Positions 51,670 to 59,671 of a stretch of DNA of 64,000 nucleotides are shown one piece after another. The stretch is from Leucobacter allii (GTDB lineage: Bacteria > Actinomycetota > Actinomycetes > Actinomycetales > Microbacteriaceae): positions 3,472,001 to 3,536,000 of the forward strand of contig NZ_CP095045.1 in NCBI RefSeq assembly GCF_022919155.1, read 5' to 3'. Position 1 is the first letter of the stretch, and the number at the start of each line of letters is the position of its first letter. The notes below the pieces were generated by a model. It ran no database searches, was not told the DNA's origin, and saw only the letters and a list, made by a program, of their open reading frames with translations. Position numbers and translations under genes: made by a program.

Positions 51670-51684
51670 CAGGCGGGGCTTTCT
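51661..51684 (+). terminator. Hairpin terminator after ssb
   Basis: CCCCGC (51661-51666) pairs with GCGGGG (51673-51678) around TAGCAG, which includes the preceding stop, followed by CTTTCT. Confidence 0.65.
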
Positions 51685-51738
51685 AGTATCCCGAGGGGCC
51701 GGCCATCCGCTGGCCCCTCACGACGTTCAGGGGCAAAC

Positions 51739-52446
51739 ATGAAGCCAATACTGCTCGACCTGTTCTGCTGCCAAGGCGGCGCGGGAATGGGGTATAGCCG
51801 CGCAGGCTGGGACGTGGTCGGCGTGGACATAGACCCCCAACCAAAGTACCCATTCCCGTTCCTGCGGATGGACGCGATCGAGGCGCTCCAACGGTTGCTC
51901 GCAGGGGAGAAACTCTGGTTTCAGATGCGAGGGCTGAGCCCGCACTTCGGTGACTCTCGATCCGTGCGACTTCCCGCCATTCGGGCTGTCCACACAAGCC
52001 CGCCATGCCAAATGCACACGCTCGCTCAAAAGATCCAAGGCAATGAGCACCCTGACCTGATCGAACCGACGCGAGATGCGCTAAACGAGACGGGGAAGCT
52101 GTACGTGATCGAGAATGTGCCCGGTGCGCCACTTCATGACCCGGTTGAGCTTTGCGGTGTGATGTTCGGTCTTGAAACGTACCGGCATCGTTTGTTCGAG
52201 ACGAACTGGGAACTCACTGCTCCCGAGCACCCGCAGCATGTTGCGCGCACGACGAAGATGGGTAGGCCTCCGCAGCCGGGGGAGTTCATGCATGTCGTCG
52301 GCAATTTCTCCGGGGTAGAACGCGGACGCGAGGTGATGGGAATGCCGTGGGCGAACCGCGACGGGCTGCGTGAGGCGATCCCGCCGGCGTACACGGAGCA
52401 GATCGGTCGACAGCTGATTACTCAGCTTGAGCGGGTGGCGGCATGA
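51739..52446 (+). CDS. Orphan C5 cytosine DNA methyltransferase
   Basis: This is a 235-residue protein. Motif I is LLDLFCCQGGAGMGYSRAGW, the catalytic loop IV is TSPPCQMHTLA with catalytic Cys, and motif VI is YVIENVPGAP. It is short for the family, with a compact target-recognition region. No restriction enzyme is adjacent, so it probably protects phage DNA or regulates it rather than being part of a restriction pair. A terminator just upstream separates it from ssb. Confidence 0.85.
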   Translation: MKPILLDLFCCQGGAGMGYSRAGWDVVGVDIDPQPKYPFPFLRMDAIEALQRLLAGEKLWFQMRGLSPHFGDSRSVRLPAIRAVHTSPPCQMHTLAQKIQGNEHPDLIEPTRDALNETGKLYVIENVPGAPLHDPVELCGVMFGLETYRHRLFETNWELTAPEHPQHVARTTKMGRPPQPGEFMHVVGNFSGVERGREVMGMPWANRDGLREAIPPAYTEQIGRQLITQLERVAA

Positions 52447-52625
52447 CGGTTGAAATCTTCCGGTGCCCGGTCCCGCGGTGTGCGCAGATCGACATGACCC
52501 GGGAGCTTGCTGCGGTTCATGCGGCGGAACACGCTGACCCAGCATGGGTTGCTCAGGATGCGGAGTGGCGTCGTATCGCGCAGGAGAACTATCGGGTGTG
52601 GAAACAGAAACGAGGAGAAACATGA
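52443..52625 (+). CDS. Small C2H2-type zinc-finger protein
   Basis: A 60-residue protein: C-x4-C-x12-H-x3-H in RCPVPRCAQIDMTRELAAVHAAEH fits a single C2H2-like finger. ATGA overlap with the methylase. No family was recognised. Confidence 0.6.
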   Translation: MTVEIFRCPVPRCAQIDMTRELAAVHAAEHADPAWVAQDAEWRRIAQENYRVWKQKRGET

Positions 52626-53011
52626 TGACTGATGACGAGAAGCGCGAACTGATCGCGGCTGCCCTCATGAACTCCGACAGCTTGAACCATGAGCGCCTGT
52701 GCGGGTGCAACGCCTGGCCGTGCGTGACTTACGGTACGACGCGACCGTGGAGCCACGATGCCGAGTTCGTCGCAATGGAGGTTTTGCGTCTCGCTGATGC
52801 TCTCGAAGGGACGCTTGACGAGAGCGAATGGGAGTACTGCATCGTAAACGGGCTCGGAGTAGGAATATACATGGCGTACTCGCTTGAGGAAGCCCTACAG
52901 GGGATCGCTAGAGACCAGTCCTCCCTGGGAAGTAAGCCGAAGCGGTCTCTTATGCGCCGTCGCAAAGCTGGCCCGTGGGAGCCGCTGCCGGTAGGAGGTG
53001 AGACCGAGTGA
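52622..53011 (+). CDS. Hypothetical phage protein, EWEY/WEPL family
   Basis: This is a 129-residue protein. The C-terminal half, SEWEYCIVNG...AYSLEEALQGIARD...GPWEPLPVGGETE, recurs in the gene at 54141. A Cys-rich segment (RLCGCNAWPCV) lies at about 27-37. It ends in the LPVGG-encoding ribosome-site module. Confidence 0.6.
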   Translation: MMTDDEKRELIAAALMNSDSLNHERLCGCNAWPCVTYGTTRPWSHDAEFVAMEVLRLADALEGTLDESEWEYCIVNGLGVGIYMAYSLEEALQGIARDQSSLGSKPKRSLMRRRKAGPWEPLPVGGETE

Positions 53012-53145
53012 GAGGTATGTGCAATGCGAAGCACCCGAATGGGCTGAACGTCTGCGTTCTGCGCGTGTTTCACAAGGGCGATCACAAGGCATTCACGCTA
53101 GGCGGCACTCTCGTCTGGCCGAGGACCGAATGGAGAAGGCTGTGA
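53008..53145 (+). CDS. 45-residue Cys/His protein
   Basis: The GTG start overlaps the previous stop, with AGGAGGTGA about 12 bases before. The product has CNAKHPNGLNVCVLRVFHKGDHKAF, a C-x3-H/C...H-x3-H pattern that may bind zinc. No family was recognised. Confidence 0.6.
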   Translation: MRGMCNAKHPNGLNVCVLRVFHKGDHKAFTLGGTLVWPRTEWRRL

Positions 53146-53480
53146 CCACGATTACCGAGTACCTGGCCGAGCAGAAGCGCCTCGCGGAGGACGCGCAGGC
53201 CGACAGCACCAGCCTCAAGATGAACACGGACACGGGGCGGTGGATGATCTCGTCGTCCAAGCGCACGATCTTCGCAATGGATCAGCTCGTGGACACGGTG
53301 CCGCGGATGATCGCCGCGCTCGAAGCGGTAGTCAGGATGCACTTCCCGTACCGAGGGCCAGGTGACCGTGACACCTGCGGCTCAGAAATCTGCTCGAACC
53401 TAAGTTGGGGTCCTGAACCTTGGCCGTGCCCGACGGTCCGCGCCGTTGAGGCAGCGCTGGGAGGTGGGGGCGATGAGTGA
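53142..53480 (+). CDS. Hypothetical phage protein
   Basis: A 112-residue protein, helical at the N-terminus (TITEYLAEQKRLAEDAQADS) with CGSEICSNLSWGPEPWPC later. The GTG at 53142 overlaps the preceding stop and is preferred over an ATG 12 bases upstream. Confidence 0.55.
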   Translation: MTTITEYLAEQKRLAEDAQADSTSLKMNTDTGRWMISSSKRTIFAMDQLVDTVPRMIAALEAVVRMHFPYRGPGDRDTCGSEICSNLSWGPEPWPCPTVRAVEAALGGGGDE

Positions 53481-53739
53481 GCGTAGCTTCGAGGAGATAG
53501 TGACCCGTCGTACCGAGCAGGCGACACGGTATCGGCGTGAGGCGAAGCGGTGGCGAGATGCGGCCCTTACCGCGCGCTGCGGACTCGATGTCAAGGCAGG
53601 CACCTACGCCTTCGACCGCGGCATGGCGTCGATCATGTCGAAAGCGCTTGAGGAGAACGCCGCCAAGTTCGACGAGCAGGCAGACGAGACGATGGCGATT
53701 CTCCAACGGGAACTCGCCGGGGAAGTAGAGGAGGACTAG
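53473..53739 (+). CDS. Hypothetical helical phage protein
   Basis: An 88-residue protein, strongly helical and charged (EIVTRRTEQATRYRREAKRWRDAA). It overlaps the previous gene and is likely a coiled coil. Function unknown. Confidence 0.6.
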   Translation: MSERSFEEIVTRRTEQATRYRREAKRWRDAALTARCGLDVKAGTYAFDRGMASIMSKALEENAAKFDEQADETMAILQRELAGEVEED

Positions 53740-53742
53740 ACC

Positions 53743-54144
53743 ATGACCCCCGAGAAAACCCGAGCCCTGATCGCGGAGGACCTGCGCAACAGCGCCGACA
53801 TGATCCGAGACCGCGGAAACAGCGTAGCGACGATCTACGCGGCAACCATCGAGCGACTGATGCGAGATGCCGCTGACGCTCTGGAGGCGCTCACAGTACC
53901 GGACGGAGACGTGCGGGAGCGGATGGTGCAACTGATTGATAAGAAGCTTGACGGTGATTGTGGCTATGGCGTAGGCGAGTACTTGTCCGACGCGATCCTG
54001 CCCGCGTTCCCGGTGCTCGGGCGCGACATCGCGGGCGAGATCGACGCTGAGCGTGAGGCCGAGTGGGTGAAGGTTTCAGATCGCGGGCAGGCGTACCGAG
54101 ACGGTCTCCGCCGTGCCGCTGAGATTGTGAGGAACGGACGATGA
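53743..54144 (+). CDS. Hypothetical phage protein
   Basis: A 133-residue protein, MTPEKTRALIAEDLRNSADM..., ending in a helical EWVKVSDRGQAYRDGLRRAAEIV. No family was recognised. Coupled to the next gene by ATGA. Confidence 0.6.
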   Translation: MTPEKTRALIAEDLRNSADMIRDRGNSVATIYAATIERLMRDAADALEALTVPDGDVRERMVQLIDKKLDGDCGYGVGEYLSDAILPAFPVLGRDIAGEIDAEREAEWVKVSDRGQAYRDGLRRAAEIVRNGR

Positions 54145-54482
54145 ACGAAACAGACTATGACGCGCTGGTCAACCTGGGCACGTGCATCAAGGGGCAGGCT
54201 GACCGCCTCGGGATCGAGCATGAGGGTGTCCCGCTTGAGGGCGTGGTGGTGCGCATCGCGGAGGCCGCGCTCTCTCGTGCTGCTGCACCCGAGCCGGAGT
54301 GGGAGTACGGGACCGCGCATGCGGACGATCCGGAGGCCGTGGACATGGGCTACACGCTCGAAGGCGCGCAGAGTCGAGTCGCCCAGTGGAACGCCGCCGA
54401 CCCGGAACGCAAGGGCATCGTCGTGCGAGCCCCGAGGCGCGTCTGGGAGCCGCTGTCAACAGGAGGCAACGATGAGCGATGA
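54141..54482 (+). CDS. Hypothetical phage protein, paralogue of the one at 52622
   Basis: A 113-residue protein whose C-terminal half repeats EWEYG...GYTLEGAQSRVAQWN...RRVWEPLSTGG of the gene at 52,622-53,011. It overlaps the next gene by 11 bases, and CAACAGGAGGC near its end serves as the next ribosome site. Confidence 0.6.
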   Translation: MNETDYDALVNLGTCIKGQADRLGIEHEGVPLEGVVVRIAEAALSRAAAPEPEWEYGTAHADDPEAVDMGYTLEGAQSRVAQWNAADPERKGIVVRAPRRVWEPLSTGGNDER

Positions 54483-54699
54483 GCGCTTGGTGTCCGCCAG
54501 AGTCGATGAAACGACCGCAGGCCCACTCGTTCGAGAGTGCCCTGTGTGTGGCGCTCAGGTCAATGCATCATGCACGGTGCTCGAGCCCGCCCCGCTCGGT
54601 GATGCGAGGGGCCTCGCGTGGGTTCGGTCTCAGGTTCTTGAGTTTCATCAGGGGCGAGTCGGGCCGCTGCCGGTAGGGGATGACGATGCTGCGCTGTAA
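54472..54699 (+). CDS. Small CxxC phage protein
   Basis: A 75-residue protein with RECPVCGAQVNASC and a tail GRVGPLPVGDDDAAL encoded by the repeated LPVG/ribosome-site module. It starts after AGGAGGC. Confidence 0.6.
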   Translation: MSDERLVSARVDETTAGPLVRECPVCGAQVNASCTVLEPAPLGDARGLAWVRSQVLEFHQGRVGPLPVGDDDAAL

Positions 54700-54820
54700 C
54701 CGATGCGGGGCCATATGGCTCACCAGTCACTTGACCCTGCATCAGAAGAAGAAATTGACGAAGCGGCACGACCAGGAGTGTCCTGCGCTGCCGGTAGGGG
54801 GTGAGAGCGATGGCGAGTGA
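54686..54820 (+). CDS. 44-residue zinc-finger-like protein
   Basis: MLRCNRCGAIWLTSHLTLHQKKKLTKRHDQECPALPVGGESDGE: a C-x2-C...H...H...C pattern typical of a small zinc finger, ending in LPVGG. It overlaps both neighbours and begins just after a GTAGGGGATGA site. Confidence 0.6.
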   Translation: MLRCNRCGAIWLTSHLTLHQKKKLTKRHDQECPALPVGGESDGE

Positions 54821-55001
54821 GTGCGCAAACCAGCTCGGAGGGAGTTGCTGCGTTCGCCCATCGGGTCACGGTGGAGCCTGTCGAGCGGATTCGGGTCATT
54901 GGTGGGCTCAGTACGACTCAGGACGGTCCGACAAGGAGCCGTTCGCCCCACTTCCTGACGATCCATACGCTGACCAAGACATGAGAGAGGTTTGGAAATG
55001 A
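54810..55001 (+). CDS. Small Cys/His phage protein
   Basis: A 63-residue protein with CANQLGGSCCVRPSGHGGACRA near the N-terminus, a likely metal site, then DPYADQDMREVWK. It begins after the third copy of the GTAGGGGGTGA module. Confidence 0.6.
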   Translation: MASECANQLGGSCCVRPSGHGGACRADSGHWWAQYDSGRSDKEPFAPLPDDPYADQDMREVWK

Positions 55002-55963
55002 CGACCACACCTGAAACCCCGGAGCCGGACGAGCTGCGCGAGATCTACACGGCGGCGCGCGAGGGGGCCAGCTCTGCCGACAAGGCGAAGGCAGGGTTGA
55101 TCGGAGTGTACGAGGCCGGTCGTGCTGTCGGTCTGCTCGCGGGTGCCCCGACCGAGGCACAGATCGAACAGGCAGCGCGGGCGATCTGGGCAACTCGGTA
55201 CCCGGAAAGCCGCCCCGATATTGCGGAGGCCACCTGGGCCGAAATGACTGCACCCGATGATTGGATGCCAGAAGCGCTGGACATCATGGTCGAGGCGCGC
55301 GCCGCCCTAGTTGCTGCTGGTGTCGCCCCGCAGGCTTCATTGGAAGACCACACTGAGGATCTTTCCCACTCTCACAGTGTGGGTCTCAGTGATCCTCGCT
55401 GTGCGGCAGTGAGCGCCCCGCAGGAGCCGAGCGAAGCCGAGAATGCTGCTGTGGCTCGCTCGATTCGGCTGTGGACTCGACAGGTGCGCTCGGAGTTGGA
55501 AGCGACTCGGGAAGCGAACATCAGTCTCGGAGAGCTGTACCTCTCGGGCATGGATTCAGCCTTGCGACAGGCTGAGGAGCACGCTGCAAGGATCGAGAAC
55601 GATCTCTACGGCGATGAGCCCACCCCGAGTCCCGTCCGGTGCCCCGCTTGCGATGTGGACCCTGCGGCCCCGCATAACGGCAAGGGGGACTGCCCGCCGA
55701 AGCCTGCCCCGTCCCCCGACCGCGAGAAGCTGGCCGATGCGATTCGCTACCTGCGCCCGATCGCGGAGTCAGCAACCGTAGGTGGGTACGGGGAGATGCT
55801 CCAGAGAGTGCTCATGGCAAGTGACGCCGCTCTCGCTGCCCCGGTCGAGGTGGACGCTGATCGGATCGCCGAGATCATTCGTCGTGTGGACGGGGACCAC
55901 TCGATGGGCGCCGGCGAGCTCGGTGAGCACATCGCCAACGAACTGCGAGGTGGTGGGCGGTGA
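54998..55963 (+). CDS. Large hypothetical phage protein
   Basis: A 321-residue soluble protein with a helical N-terminus (PDELREIYTAAREGA), AEIQ/TEAQIEQAARAIWATRYPESRPDIAEATW in the middle, a VRCPACDVDPAAPHNGKGDCP Cys/His patch and a helical end. No family was recognised. ATGA start. Confidence 0.6.
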   Translation: MTTTPETPEPDELREIYTAAREGASSADKAKAGLIGVYEAGRAVGLLAGAPTEAQIEQAARAIWATRYPESRPDIAEATWAEMTAPDDWMPEALDIMVEARAALVAAGVAPQASLEDHTEDLSHSHSVGLSDPRCAAVSAPQEPSEAENAAVARSIRLWTRQVRSELEATREANISLGELYLSGMDSALRQAEEHAARIENDLYGDEPTPSPVRCPACDVDPAAPHNGKGDCPPKPAPSPDREKLADAIRYLRPIAESATVGGYGEMLQRVLMASDAALAAPVEVDADRIAEIIRRVDGDHSMGAGELGEHIANELRGGGR

Positions 55964-56241
55964 GTGAGTACACGCCGAGCGTAGAGGAAGCGCGGAACGC
56001 CTGGATCGAGTACCAGACCGAGGTACCCAGCGATGGTGCGTATATTCCGATGTCCGTTGAGGATGCGGTAGCGCAGTGGGATCGCATGATCGCAGAGGTG
56101 GAGCGCGCAGTCGTCGAGCGGGAGCGTGCAGCGATCGGGTCAGCGATCGGTGCGTACACGGAGAGCGGTGTGGGGGCGTTCGAACAGGCCGTGGGGTGCA
56201 TCGACCGCGAACGACGAGAGGAGAATGAAGAACATGGCTAA
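55960..56241 (+). CDS. Hypothetical phage protein, MSEYTP family copy 1
   Basis: A 93-residue protein sharing MSEYTP and IGAYTESGVGAFEQAVGCIDRERR with the gene at 56,654. GTG start overlapping the previous stop. Function unknown. Confidence 0.6.
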   Translation: MSEYTPSVEEARNAWIEYQTEVPSDGAYIPMSVEDAVAQWDRMIAEVERAVVERERAAIGSAIGAYTESGVGAFEQAVGCIDRERREENEEHG

Positions 56242-56455
56242 GTACAGGGTCTACATGCAGCAGGTGGTCAGCACTAGCGTCGAAGTAGAGGCAGAAGACG
56301 GCGAGCATGCCGTCGAGGAAGCATTCAGCAAGGGGCTCCCCGGGCTCGTGTTTCTGGACCACACGTTCCCGTCCGAGGGTGGGTGGATGACGGCGAGCGA
56401 GCTCTTCCCGGCGAACAACCGACCTGAGGATGATTGGGAGTTGATCGAAGAATGA
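56234..56455 (+). CDS. Hypothetical phage protein
   Basis: A 73-residue protein, KYRVYMQQVVSTSVEVEAEDGEHAVEEAF, a small beta-alpha domain reminiscent of DpnD/PcfM-type proteins. Coupled to both neighbours. Confidence 0.6.
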   Translation: MAKYRVYMQQVVSTSVEVEAEDGEHAVEEAFSKGLPGLVFLDHTFPSEGGWMTASELFPANNRPEDDWELIEE

Positions 56456-56661
56456 GTGCTCGGTTGAGCGGTCTCAGCGCGAGGTTTGACGACGGGCTCT
56501 GGACCGTCGTAGACCGGGCGAAAGGTCGATGGTGGACCTCCACGAGCAAGGACCTCGACGCCCACATCACCAACGAGAAACTCCGCCCCATCAAGGCGAA
56601 CTCTCCGCTGGGCGTCAAGATTCGCTTCGCAATCGCCGCGGCGGAGGCAGACGATGAGTGA
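56452..56661 (+). CDS. Hypothetical phage protein
   Basis: A 69-residue protein, MSARLSGLSARFDDGLWTVVDRAKGRWW..., ATGA start. Unrecognised. Confidence 0.55.
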   Translation: MSARLSGLSARFDDGLWTVVDRAKGRWWTSTSKDLDAHITNEKLRPIKANSPLGVKIRFAIAAAEADDE

Positions 56662-56920
56662 GTACACGCCGACGACAGATCAGGTTCTCACGTTCATCCG
56701 CGGTTTCGCCGTGATGGCTGGGGCTACCGCCGACGAGGCTCAGGAAGCGGCGTCCGACTGGCACGCCGCAGAGATCCGGCGGGCGAAGGCCGAGGCGCTG
56801 CGGGAGGTTCGCTCGACCATCGGCGCATACACGGAGCATGGCGTCTGGGCGTTCGATCAGGCAGTCGCTTGCATTGAGCGCCACCGCGCCGCCGAGATGG
56901 AAGGAGGGAACCGTGAGTGA
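56654..56920 (+). CDS. Hypothetical phage protein, MSEYTP family copy 2
   Basis: An 88-residue protein: MSEYTP start and IGAYTEHGVWAFDQAVACIERHR in the C-terminal half match the gene at 55,960. It overlaps both neighbours. Confidence 0.6.
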   Translation: MSEYTPTTDQVLTFIRGFAVMAGATADEAQEAASDWHAAEIRRAKAEALREVRSTIGAYTEHGVWAFDQAVACIERHRAAEMEGGNRE

Positions 56921-56987
56921 TCTGTTAGACCTTGCGGGTGCTATAGAGCGGGCGCTCAACGGAGAGGAGACCGATGGAGAGCACTAG
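56913..56987 (+). CDS. 24-residue hypothetical peptide
   Basis: The GTG start lies inside the previous gene's end after AAGGAGGG. The product is MSDLLDLAGAIERALNGEETD.... It overlaps the next start and may only serve coupling. Confidence 0.4.
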   Translation: MSDLLDLAGAIERALNGEETDGEH

Positions 56988-57621
56988 TAGGGCCGTTGAC
57001 CGGCTCACGCAACACCACACAGTGTTCGTTGGGGGGACGGTCGCCGAATGCGGGCCGCTCCTCGAGGAACTCCGCCTGGCAAGGTACCCGAACCTCGGCC
57101 GAACGAAGGGCGGTGGCGGGTCGGGGGATCTGCTCGACATGAAGGCCGTGTCCATGTACGAGACGATCGATGCGGGCGTGAGGGCGTGGCTGGATCACTT
57201 CCGGCAACCCGCACCCGCGGATCTGATCGAAGCGACGGTACGGCTGCATGACGTGCTCCACGCCGAAGCCGCCGGCGGACGCCTGGACGACCCCGACACG
57301 ATGTTCGGCATGTTCACGACATGGGTTCAACGCATCGAGGATCTATTCGACCCGCCCCGTGAGTTCGAACTGACTGCGGCGTGCCCCGAGTGCGAGACGG
57401 AGCACGTTGCGGACGAGGACGGTGGCATGCGGTGGGCGGTGCGCGTCCCCGTCAAGAAGGGCCGCGCGCTCGTGGCGGAGTGCCGAGCATGCGGGGAGTT
57501 GTGGGCGGGGGAGGATCGGCTGCTCGAGCTCGCTGACGGGATGGGCGAGGAGGTCGACCATGTTGCGTTGAGGCTGCTTGCGCTGGAAGCTTCCAACGCA
57601 AGCGCGGACGTGATACCATAG
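56974..57621 (+). CDS. DUF7341-like phage protein with zinc ribbon
   Basis: A 215-residue protein: MESTSRAVDRLTQHHTVFVGG, a helical middle (LIEATVRLHDVLHAEAAGG) and a Cys4 ribbon formed by CPECETEH and ECRACGELW. I associate this layout with DUF7341-like proteins of actinophages, with moderate confidence. It ends the long operon before a terminator. Confidence 0.6.
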   Translation: MESTSRAVDRLTQHHTVFVGGTVAECGPLLEELRLARYPNLGRTKGGGGSGDLLDMKAVSMYETIDAGVRAWLDHFRQPAPADLIEATVRLHDVLHAEAAGGRLDDPDTMFGMFTTWVQRIEDLFDPPREFELTAACPECETEHVADEDGGMRWAVRVPVKKGRALVAECRACGELWAGEDRLLELADGMGEEVDHVALRLLALEASNASADVIP

Positions 57622-57927
57622 GGGTGCGCGATACAAGTGCGCCTACTTCAAGCCCTGGAATGCTCCGGGGCTTTCGTGTTTCTGGGGCGGGCAGCCGACG
57701 AGCTACCCGCCCCGCGCTCCCTTCCCTGGAGAGTCTGCGGCATGACGATGCGCGGCAGGCACCCACACGCTTACGTTCAACGCGCCGATAACGAGAGATG
57801 TCGCCGAAGACCTCCCCTCAACGCGCACTTGAAGATCATTCTTGGTTCCCACCATCGAGACCAACACAACGCCACGAGCGCTAACCGCGGTGCGAGTGTG
57901 GAACCAGACACCATCCAGGAGGATTCA
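57622..57927. other. Intergenic stretch with terminator and leader
   Basis: The left third holds a terminator hairpin; the rest shows no gene. A rightward frame runs through it into the next gene but lacks a ribosome site until AGGAGGATTCA before the TTG at 57928. A promoter for the next gene is likely here but no single -35/-10 pair stands out. Confidence 0.4.
57650..57679 (+). terminator. Terminator at the end of the early operon
   Basis: AAGCCCTGGA (57650-57659) pairs with TCCGGGGCTT (57664-57673, one G-T) around ATGC, then TTTCGTGTT. Confidence 0.75.
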
Positions 57928-59199
57928 TTGTCGAACCAGCCTGGACAGATCGATGACGCCCGCGTGATGGAGCTCGCCGCCGCCGGATGGTCGAACGCTG
58001 CGATCGCACGCGAACTCGGATGCCACGAAGCATCCGTACGCCGAGCACGGAAACGGCTCCGGCTCGCGTCCGCTCCTGCATTGAACGCGGGCACGCATGC
58101 GGTCGGGGAGTCGGAAACGCACCGCCCAGACGGGAGCGCGGACTACACGGTCCCCTCAACCGTCGCGTGGGGGTACGACGACTTCTGCAAGTTCATCCGC
58201 TCCAAAGGGCAAGACCCCGAGCAGGTGACGTTCTCCTGGGGCGTCACCTCGACACCCGGCGGCGGGTACTTCAACAAGCTGAACAACGTGCGTCCGAAGG
58301 CCCCACAGGCGTCCAGCATCGACACAGACGCGATCCTGGACCGCCTCCGCACCTGGACCCCCACACCAATGGAGTCCGTCGCGGGTGAGCCTGTAGGGCT
58401 CGTGGTGGCGCTCGCCGACCTACAACTCGGGAAGGGCGAGGGCGACGGCACACCGGGCACCCTGCGACGCCTCGAACAGTCCCTCGAACGCGTCGTGGAG
58501 CAAATCCGCTCACTCCAAACCCGGGGCGTGCGGATCCGCTCCATCCTCCTCGCGAACATGGGCGACCACACCGAGGGCACGCACGGCTCCTACGCCAGCC
58601 AGCCCTACAGTGTGGACCTGAACCTGCGTGACCAGTTGCAGACCGCCCTCGAGGTGAACCTGCAATGGGTGAAGACCCTCGCGCCCTTCACCGACAATTT
58701 CGAGTACGCGGCGACGATCTGCAACCACGGCACCCTGTCCCGCGCCGGCGGTCGGGAGAACATCACCGACGACGCCGACAACGCCACCGGACTCATCACC
58801 GACCTAATTGCGAAGATCTGCAAACTGCATCCCGACCTGCAGCACGTGAAAGTTAACTCACCACGCGGCGAGATGATAACCACCACCACCATCGAGGGCG
58901 TGACCCTGGCGATGGCGCACGGGCAGAAGATCACCGGCAGCGAAGCGAACTGGTTGGCGGCACAGTCCCAGAACCTCGCACACCGACGCAAGTTCGTCCC
59001 CGACATGTGGTTGACCGCGCACAAGCATCACGCGCAGGTCACCGACTTCGGACCGTACACGCGCATCCAAGCAACGACCGTGGAGCCCGGGTCGAAGTAC
59101 TTCGAGGATCTGACCGGCCAGTACTCGCGCACCGGCGTCACCATGTTCACGGTGGGCCAGGATCTGCCAGGCAAGTGGGACAACTACTACATCGCGTAA
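57928..59199 (+). CDS. HTH-metallophosphoesterase phage protein
   Basis: This is a 423-residue protein. An N-terminal HTH (VMELAAAGWSNAAIARELGCHEASVRRARKRLRL) is fused to a calcineurin-like phosphoesterase: VALADLQLGKGEG, LANMGDHTEG, CNHGTLS, AMAHGQKITG and TAHKHHAQV supply the Asp, Asn and His metal ligands in family order. The first motif reads D-x-Q instead of D-x-H. The start is TTG, chosen for AGGAGGATTCA. It may process DNA or nucleotides at a bound site, or shield the phage from host defence. Confidence 0.7.
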   Translation: MSNQPGQIDDARVMELAAAGWSNAAIARELGCHEASVRRARKRLRLASAPALNAGTHAVGESETHRPDGSADYTVPSTVAWGYDDFCKFIRSKGQDPEQVTFSWGVTSTPGGGYFNKLNNVRPKAPQASSIDTDAILDRLRTWTPTPMESVAGEPVGLVVALADLQLGKGEGDGTPGTLRRLEQSLERVVEQIRSLQTRGVRIRSILLANMGDHTEGTHGSYASQPYSVDLNLRDQLQTALEVNLQWVKTLAPFTDNFEYAATICNHGTLSRAGGRENITDDADNATGLITDLIAKICKLHPDLQHVKVNSPRGEMITTTTIEGVTLAMAHGQKITGSEANWLAAQSQNLAHRRKFVPDMWLTAHKHHAQVTDFGPYTRIQATTVEPGSKYFEDLTGQYSRTGVTMFTVGQDLPGKWDNYYIA

Positions 59200-59260
59200 A
59201 CGATCACAGGTGTGCCGGATGTGTACCGGTTTCGGTACCTTTCTGACGATGGAGGTTCTC

Positions 59261-59470
59261 GTGGCGAAGCGGATCACCAGCAACAGAGTGCGGAAGCATC
59301 ACCCTGATCTGGACGAACTGCCTTCAGGATCGGTTGTGCTCGACCGGTTTGGGCATGCATGGCAGGTAGGAAGCATCTACTGGTACCGCGCCTACGGCGA
59401 CGACAGCATGGTCTCCTCGTGGGACCTCTCGTTCAGCGGTCCCTTCCGCGTGCTCCATAAGGGGGAATGA
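59261..59470 (+). CDS. Small hypothetical phage protein
   Basis: A 69-residue beta-rich protein (SGSVVLDRFGHAWQVGSIYWYRAYG), with GTG start after GGAGG. The stop overlaps the next start. Unrecognised. Confidence 0.55.
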   Translation: MAKRITSNRVRKHHPDLDELPSGSVVLDRFGHAWQVGSIYWYRAYGDDSMVSSWDLSFSGPFRVLHKGE

Positions 59471-59568
59471 TGGACACCCTCATTCGGATGCTCGACCGTG
59501 AAACACCACCCGCTGAAGGGGACTGGCTGCTAGGCGATAGAGACGACGTGGGGGCCGATTGTGACTGA
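59467..59568 (+). CDS. 33-residue hypothetical peptide
   Basis: MMDTLIRMLDRETPPAEGDW..., ATGA start, acidic. It overlaps both neighbours. No family. Confidence 0.45.
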   Translation: MMDTLIRMLDRETPPAEGDWLLGDRDDVGADCD

Positions 59569-59671
59569 CCCGTACGTGTGCGAGTACTGCAGTGCACGGT
59601 GGCCGTCGATCAAGGCCGCGCTCCTGTGCTGCATGGACGACGACCGCGGGCACGTGCGCGGCTACGACTGA
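59561..59671 (+). CDS. 36-residue Cys-rich peptide
   Basis: MTDPYVCEYCSARWPSIKAALLCCMDDDRGHVRGYD: CEYC...CC...H is a probable zinc site. The GTG start overlaps the previous gene. It runs into the convergent cassette, whose end overlaps it by 10 bases. Confidence 0.55.
   Translation: MTDPYVCEYCSARWPSIKAALLCCMDDDRGHVRGYD

Noticed and set aside
57637-57927. Extending the HTH-phosphoesterase gene upstream to 57,637
   Set aside because: The extra 97 residues are low-complexity and start inside the terminator. The TTG at 57,928 has a strong AGGAGG site.
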